Assembly: GCF_018129995.1 (NCBI RefSeq)
Contig: NZ_JAFCKS010000014.1
Coordinates: 20,573-84,572, forward strand
Origin: Bradyrhizobium sp. SZCCT0153
Lineage (GTDB): Bacteria; Pseudomonadota; Alphaproteobacteria; Rhizobiales; Xanthobacteraceae
Reading direction: 5' to 3'
DNA length: 64,000 nt
Shown: in pieces, positions 60,140 through 64,000 of the stretch
Numbering within the stretch: position 1 is the stretch's first letter
Layout of the letters: each line of letters begins with the position of its first letter
Made by a program: the position numbers and the translations under genes
Notes under the pieces: model-generated
The model's input: the letters and a program-made list of their open reading frames with translations, nothing else
Databases searched by the model: none
Told to the model about the DNA's origin: nothing

Positions 60140-60309
60140 GGCCGCGACAATCTGCTAATGCGTTGATTTTCATCATTATTTCATGATGCTTCGAGGCGGC
60201 TGGCGCGATCGCGGGCGATCCGGTCCGCTTTCGCTTGCGCTGCCACATTGCTTTGACGTACTTCCCGTCCCACAAACGCCCATCGCCAAGAAGTCGAGAT
60301 GAAATCGAG

Positions 60310-60963
60310 ATGTCGGTGACAGCGGACGAACTCGTCAAGAGACAGGCCATCATCGACGCCTGCCGCCGCATGAACGCGCTCGGCATCAACCAGGGCACCT
60401 CGGGCAATATCAGTGTCCGGCATGCGGGCGGGCTTCTGGTCACCCCCACCAGCGTGCCCTATGAGGCCATGACGCCGGACCAGATCGTGCTGATGACGAT
60501 GGACGGCTCGCACGCGCCCGATCAGAAGCCGTCCAGCGAGTGGCGCTTCCACCTCGACATCCTCAAGGCCCGGCCCGACGTCAACGCGGTCGTCCACGCC
60601 CATCCGACCTACTGCACCATCCTGGCGATCATGGGCCTGGAGATTCCGCCCGTGCACTACATGATCGCAGCCGCCGGCGGAGACAGCATCCGCTGCGCGC
60701 CCTATGCCACCTTCGGAACGGTGGAGCTGTCCGACCATGCGGTGCGGGCGTTGGAGGGACGGCTCGCCTGCCTGCTCGACCATCACGGCATGATCGCGAT
60801 CGGCAAGTCGCTGGACAAGGCGATGTGGCTCGCCGTCGAGGTCGAGACGCTGGCGCGGCAATATCACGGCTGTCTCCAGATCGGAGAGCCGCCGCTGCTG
60901 TCGAGCGCCGAGATCGAGCGGGTCCGCCAGCGCATGTCCGGTTACGGCATGTCGGAAGGATAG
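60310..60963 (+). CDS. Class II aldolase/adducin-family protein
   Basis: 217 residues: TSGNISVRHAGGLLVTPTSVPYEAM, SSEWRFHLDILKARPDVNAVVHAHPTYCTILA and CLLDHHGMIAIGKSLDKAMW. The metal-binding His pair HAHPTY and His in DHHG are intact, as in fuculose-phosphate aldolase-like enzymes. The start at 60310 gives family length. Precedes the CLC gene by 17 bp; the functional link is unclear. Confidence 0.92.
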   Translation: MSVTADELVKRQAIIDACRRMNALGINQGTSGNISVRHAGGLLVTPTSVPYEAMTPDQIVLMTMDGSHAPDQKPSSEWRFHLDILKARPDVNAVVHAHPTYCTILAIMGLEIPPVHYMIAAAGGDSIRCAPYATFGTVELSDHAVRALEGRLACLLDHHGMIAIGKSLDKAMWLAVEVETLARQYHGCLQIGEPPLLSSAEIERVRQRMSGYGMSEG

Positions 60964-60980
60964 GGCGGCAGCAGGTGTTC

Positions 60981-62762
60981 ATGCGGATCAGACATCTCGT
61001 CGATCGCAAGGGGACGAACCGCACCATGGTTCGGCTGCGGGCGCTGCTGCGCAGCAACGAATTCTATCTGATCCCGCTCGCCCTCGTGATCGGCACGCTT
61101 GCCGGCGCGATCGTGACCCTGATGGCCGAGATCGCGCAGATCGCGCACGTGGTGATCTATGGCATTCCCATCGACGTCCGCCTGTCCGCCAATACGCGCA
61201 TCAGCCCCTGGGCCGCGCTGCTCGCTCCCGCGCTGGGCGGCCTGGCGCTCGGCATCATGGAGTGGTGGCGGCGACGGCTGAAGATTTCCAGCGCGGTCGA
61301 TCCGATCGAGGCGAACGCGCTGCGTGGCGGCAATCTGTCGATGCGCGACAGCGTGGTGGTGTCCAGCCAGACGCTGATCTCGAACGGCTGCGGCGCCTCC
61401 GTCGGCCTCGAGGCCGGCTATACCCAGATCGGCTCGGGCATCGCCTCGCTGCTCGGCAAGTTCTTCAATCTTCGCCGCAACGATCTTCGCCTGATCGTCG
61501 GCTGCGGCGCCGCCGCGGCGATCGCGGCGGCCTTCGGAGCACCGATCACAGGGGCCTTCTACGCCTGCGAGCTGATCGTCGGCGTCTATTCGGTCGGCAG
61601 CGCCGCGCCGATCCTGGCCGCCTCGCTCGCCGGCGCCTTGACCGCGCAATGGCTCGGCGGTGCGCCCTACTCGCTCGAAATACCCAAGGTCAGCGCCGTC
61701 GGCGTCGAGCAATATCTGGCGCTGATCGGGCTCGCGCTCGTCACCAGCGGCGTCGGCATTGCGGTGATGCGCTCGTCATCGATGTTCGAACGCCTGTTCG
61801 CCTGGCTGCCGGTGTGGCTGCGCCCGGTGATCGGCGGGCTCGTCGTCGGCGGCTTTGCGCTTCTCACGCCGCAGGTGCTGGCGGCCGGCCACGGCGCGAT
61901 GGTGCTCGATCTGTTTCACGACATGACGATCGGCCTGATCGCGCTGATCATCGCCTTGAAGGTGACGGCCTGCCTGATCTCGCTCGCTTCGGGCTTCCGC
62001 GGCGGGCTGTTCTTTGCCTCGCTGTTCGTCGGGAGCCTGATCGGAAAGTTCTTTGCAGCGGTGCTGTTGCTGGTCAGCCCGAACTTCGTGATCGATCCGC
62101 TGGTCGCGATGCTGACGGGGATGGCGACGCTCGGCGTCGCCATCGTCGGCGGTCCCCTGACCATGTCGTTCCTCGTGCTCGAGATGACCCGCAACGTCGA
62201 CGTCACCGCCGTGGTGCTGGCCGGCTGCATCGTTACCTCGATCTGCGTTCGCTTCATGTTCGGACACTCGTTCTCGACCTGGCGTCTGCACCTGCGCGGC
62301 GAGACCATCCGCAGCGCCAACGACGTCGGCTGGCTGCGCAACCTCACCGTCGAGCGGCTGATGCGCTCCGACGTCGGCAAGGTACCGTCGACGACGACGA
62401 TCGCCGCGGTGCGCCGCGAATTCGCGCTGGGCTCGCGGCCTGGAATCGTCATCGTCAACAATGCGGACGAATATGTCGGGCTCGTCCTGCTGCCCGATCT
62501 GTTCTCCGGCGATCTCGACAGCATCGCCGACGAAATCCAGGTGATCGAACTCGCGCGCCTGACCGAGATCGTGCTGATCCCGGAAATGAACGTGAAGTCG
62601 GCGATGGCGGTGTTCGACGAGGCGGAAGCCGAGATGCTGGCGGTGGTCGATTCCACCGACAGCCGCAAGGTGGTCGGCTTCCTTACCGAGACTTTCGCCC
62701 GCCGCCGCTATGTCGAGGAGATCGACAAGGCGACGCGCGGCGTGCTCGGCGCGCTGTCGTAA
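60981..62762 (+). CDS. CLC-family chloride channel/transporter with CBS domains
   Basis: 593 residues. About ten to twelve membrane segments over residues 25-440 with CLC features: gating-Glu region GASVGLEAGYTQ, GCGAAAAIAAAFGAPITGAFYACE and SGFRGGLFFASLFVG. C-terminal CBS pair (about 455-580) with VERLMRSDVGKVPSTTTIAAV. GCAGGTG precedes the ATG. Confidence 0.92.
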   Translation: MRIRHLVDRKGTNRTMVRLRALLRSNEFYLIPLALVIGTLAGAIVTLMAEIAQIAHVVIYGIPIDVRLSANTRISPWAALLAPALGGLALGIMEWWRRRLKISSAVDPIEANALRGGNLSMRDSVVVSSQTLISNGCGASVGLEAGYTQIGSGIASLLGKFFNLRRNDLRLIVGCGAAAAIAAAFGAPITGAFYACELIVGVYSVGSAAPILAASLAGALTAQWLGGAPYSLEIPKVSAVGVEQYLALIGLALVTSGVGIAVMRSSSMFERLFAWLPVWLRPVIGGLVVGGFALLTPQVLAAGHGAMVLDLFHDMTIGLIALIIALKVTACLISLASGFRGGLFFASLFVGSLIGKFFAAVLLLVSPNFVIDPLVAMLTGMATLGVAIVGGPLTMSFLVLEMTRNVDVTAVVLAGCIVTSICVRFMFGHSFSTWRLHLRGETIRSANDVGWLRNLTVERLMRSDVGKVPSTTTIAAVRREFALGSRPGIVIVNNADEYVGLVLLPDLFSGDLDSIADEIQVIELARLTEIVLIPEMNVKSAMAVFDEAEAEMLAVVDSTDSRKVVGFLTETFARRRYVEEIDKATRGVLGALS

Positions 62763-62815
62763 GTGACGCGCCGGCCGGCGAGGTCGGCTTTGCCAGCCGC
62801 CGCAATCTGCGCCGG

Positions 62816-63073
62816 CTATCGGCCTGGTTGAGATGGGGAGGCGACGAGGCAAGCCACGATCCGGCGGACCAATGGCAGCACCATCAGCAGCGTCGGAAAG
62901 GCGACCAGCCATGACAGCGCCCAGGCGCCTGGCCAGGTTGCGAGGAACGCCGGCGTAGCGCCGAGGCTCCGAAGCGTGGAAATGATCGACACGACGGCCG
63001 TCATGAGGATGGACAGCACGAATGGCATCACGATCGGCGCATAGCGCGCCGGCAGTTTGCGAACCGCAATCAT
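62816..63073 (-). CDS. DUF2798-family membrane protein
   Basis: 85 residues with two hydrophobic helices: YAPIVMPFVLSILMTAVVSIISTLRSLG and WPGAWALSWLVAFPTLLMVLPLVRRIV. This is the DUF2798 two-helix pattern. Convergent with the CLC gene. Function unknown. Confidence 0.85.
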   Translation of the reverse strand: MIAVRKLPARYAPIVMPFVLSILMTAVVSIISTLRSLGATPAFLATWPGAWALSWLVAFPTLLMVLPLVRRIVACLVASPSQPGR

Positions 63074-63362
63074 CTGGTTTCTCTTGGGAAAAGGACGCGT
63101 CAGTCACGTTGAACCCTGCAAATGGCATCGATCCCGACGGCGTCGGTTGATGCGTTGGTTCACGTCAAACGCTTACGGCGACCGAAAAACGGCGCGGCTG
63201 TTCATTATCCGCTCAGGTTGGATGGTTCAAGCTGCATCCGGTCGTTCGGTTTACAATCGTTCAAAGCGTGGCAGATTGCCGCGATCGCGAAACCATTTCA
63301 GTGGGTTGCGCGTTATGGTTCGTTTGCTTAGGTCACTTTTGGTGAGAACAGAGGACATTGAA

Positions 63363-63752
63363 ATGAGTGATAGGACCGTAAGTTTGAGACTTGTCCGCAG
63401 CGCCTCGCTTGCCGCGCTCGCAGGCCTCGCCTTGTCTGCGGCTTCCGTTCCGCCTTCGTCTGCGGCGTCACCCGCGACGACAAAGGCACCGGCCGCAGCC
63501 CAGTCCTCATCGGACGCCACCGATTTCAGCGCCGCTCGCCGCCACCGCTATTATCGGCGAGGCCCGAACGCTGCAGGCCTCGCCTTCATGGGCGTGGCGG
63601 CAGGCTTGATCGGAGGTGCGATCGCGGAGAGCCAGCGCCGCGAATACTATGAAGACCACTACAATTATGGCCCGCGTCCTTACTACGGTAGTCCGGGATA
63701 TTATGGCGGCGGTCCCTATTACGCTCCGCGTGGCTATTATCAGCCGTATTAG
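63363..63752 (+). CDS. Exported Tyr/Gly/Pro-rich small protein
   Basis: 129 residues: signal peptide (LVRSASLAALAGLALSAASVPPSSA), Ala/Ser-rich linker, RHRYYRRGPNAAGLAFMGVAAGLIGGAIAESQRREYY, then a tail of Tyr-Gly-Pro repeats ending YYAPRGYYQPY. AGAGGACATTG precedes the ATG at 63363. The pattern is common in rhizobial cell-surface proteins; function unknown. The 289 bp upstream contain its promoter and no other gene. Confidence 0.82.
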   Translation: MSDRTVSLRLVRSASLAALAGLALSAASVPPSSAASPATTKAPAAAQSSSDATDFSAARRHRYYRRGPNAAGLAFMGVAAGLIGGAIAESQRREYYEDHYNYGPRPYYGSPGYYGGGPYYAPRGYYQPY

Positions 63753-63783
63753 GCGCCTGTTCTCGTCGCGGTCTTGATCTCGC

Positions 63784-63816
63784 CAAGGGGCGGTGTTTTG
63801 CACCGCCCCTTGTTTC
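63784..63816 (+). terminator. Intrinsic terminator
   Basis: Perfect 12-bp stem CAAGGGGCGGTG/CACCGCCCCTTG (63784-63795 and 63801-63812) with TTTTG loop, followed by TTTCTT. It ends the Tyr/Gly-rich gene. The remaining 63817-64000 shows no gene. Confidence 0.88.
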
Positions 63817-64000
63817 TTCCGCGCGGGCGTAGCGTTGCCGACCTGTGTCGCCTGCGCGTCAATCCTCTCTGAAAAAGATATTCCACTTTATCGAAATTCG
63901 GTTTTGGCGTATGTGTCGGCCATCCCGGCTCATCCTTGAGGGGCGATCTTGTGGTCGTCATGTTCGCGAGCCGGGCTTGCGGTGGACGCGGCAGCGTCGG

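Overview
The window looks like chromosome of a GC-rich alphaproteobacterium, most likely a Bradyrhizobium or close relative. The grounds are uniformly high GC, many secreted small proteins of rhizobial type, Rhizobiales-style intergenic palindromic repeats (around 20219, 29011 and 54916), and the gene families present. No tRNA, rRNA, CRISPR array, integrase or transposase was recognised.

The first 40 kb form a methylotrophy and lanthanide island. It holds three PQQ-dependent alcohol dehydrogenases (1024-2763, 8931-10733, 16323-17987). All three carry the Asp-x-Asp signature of lanthanide-dependent quinoproteins. The middle one is XoxF, followed on its strand by a cytochrome c, glutathione-dependent formaldehyde dehydrogenase and a formaldehyde-activating enzyme (gfa). 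S-formylglutathione hydrolase lies at 34718-35563, so the route from methanol to formate is encoded here apart from formate dehydrogenase. The third dehydrogenase has its own cytochrome c and periplasmic binding protein, and is divergent from a lanmodulin homologue (18318-18710) with four EF hands. The first dehydrogenase lacks the usual vicinal cysteines and is paired with an exported Rieske protein. A Tat-exported molybdenum hydroxylase pair (3170-5936) may oxidise aldehydes.

From 19 to 30 kb are accessory periplasmic and outer-membrane proteins: two beta-barrels, a pentapeptide-repeat protein, an ABC importer of the nitrate/sulfonate/taurine type, a SoxYZ-like carrier, a metallo-beta-lactamase-fold protein, a XoxJ-type binding protein and a CxxxCW protein. 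From 29.5 to 34.6 kb is a tightly coupled Ped/Lut-type ABC transporter operon, the family linked to lanthanide uptake. It is followed by fghA, a LuxR-type response regulator, its histidine kinase, and a TonB-dependent receptor (37968-40490) with a repeat-bearing signal peptide. Together these genes plausibly bring lanthanide across both membranes, buffer it in the periplasm, load it into quinoproteins, and remove formaldehyde in the cytoplasm.

From 40.6 kb the content is ordinary accessory chromosome: two small hypothetical genes, a sugar-type ABC importer (41218-44743), a GrlR-like protein, an SRPBCC protein, a GntR-controlled aromatic meta-cleavage operon (46698-51956), a Tat-exported GH1 glycosidase, a thiolase, an HU protein, a stress group (Lon, Hsp20, ferritin-like DUF892), MarC, a class II aldolase, a CLC channel, a DUF2798 protein and a Tyr/Gly-rich exported protein. 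Two genes under 60 codons were found by reading the sequence (45271-45438 and 55668-55823). Many starts were moved downstream of the longest open frame on the basis of ribosome-binding sites and signal peptides.
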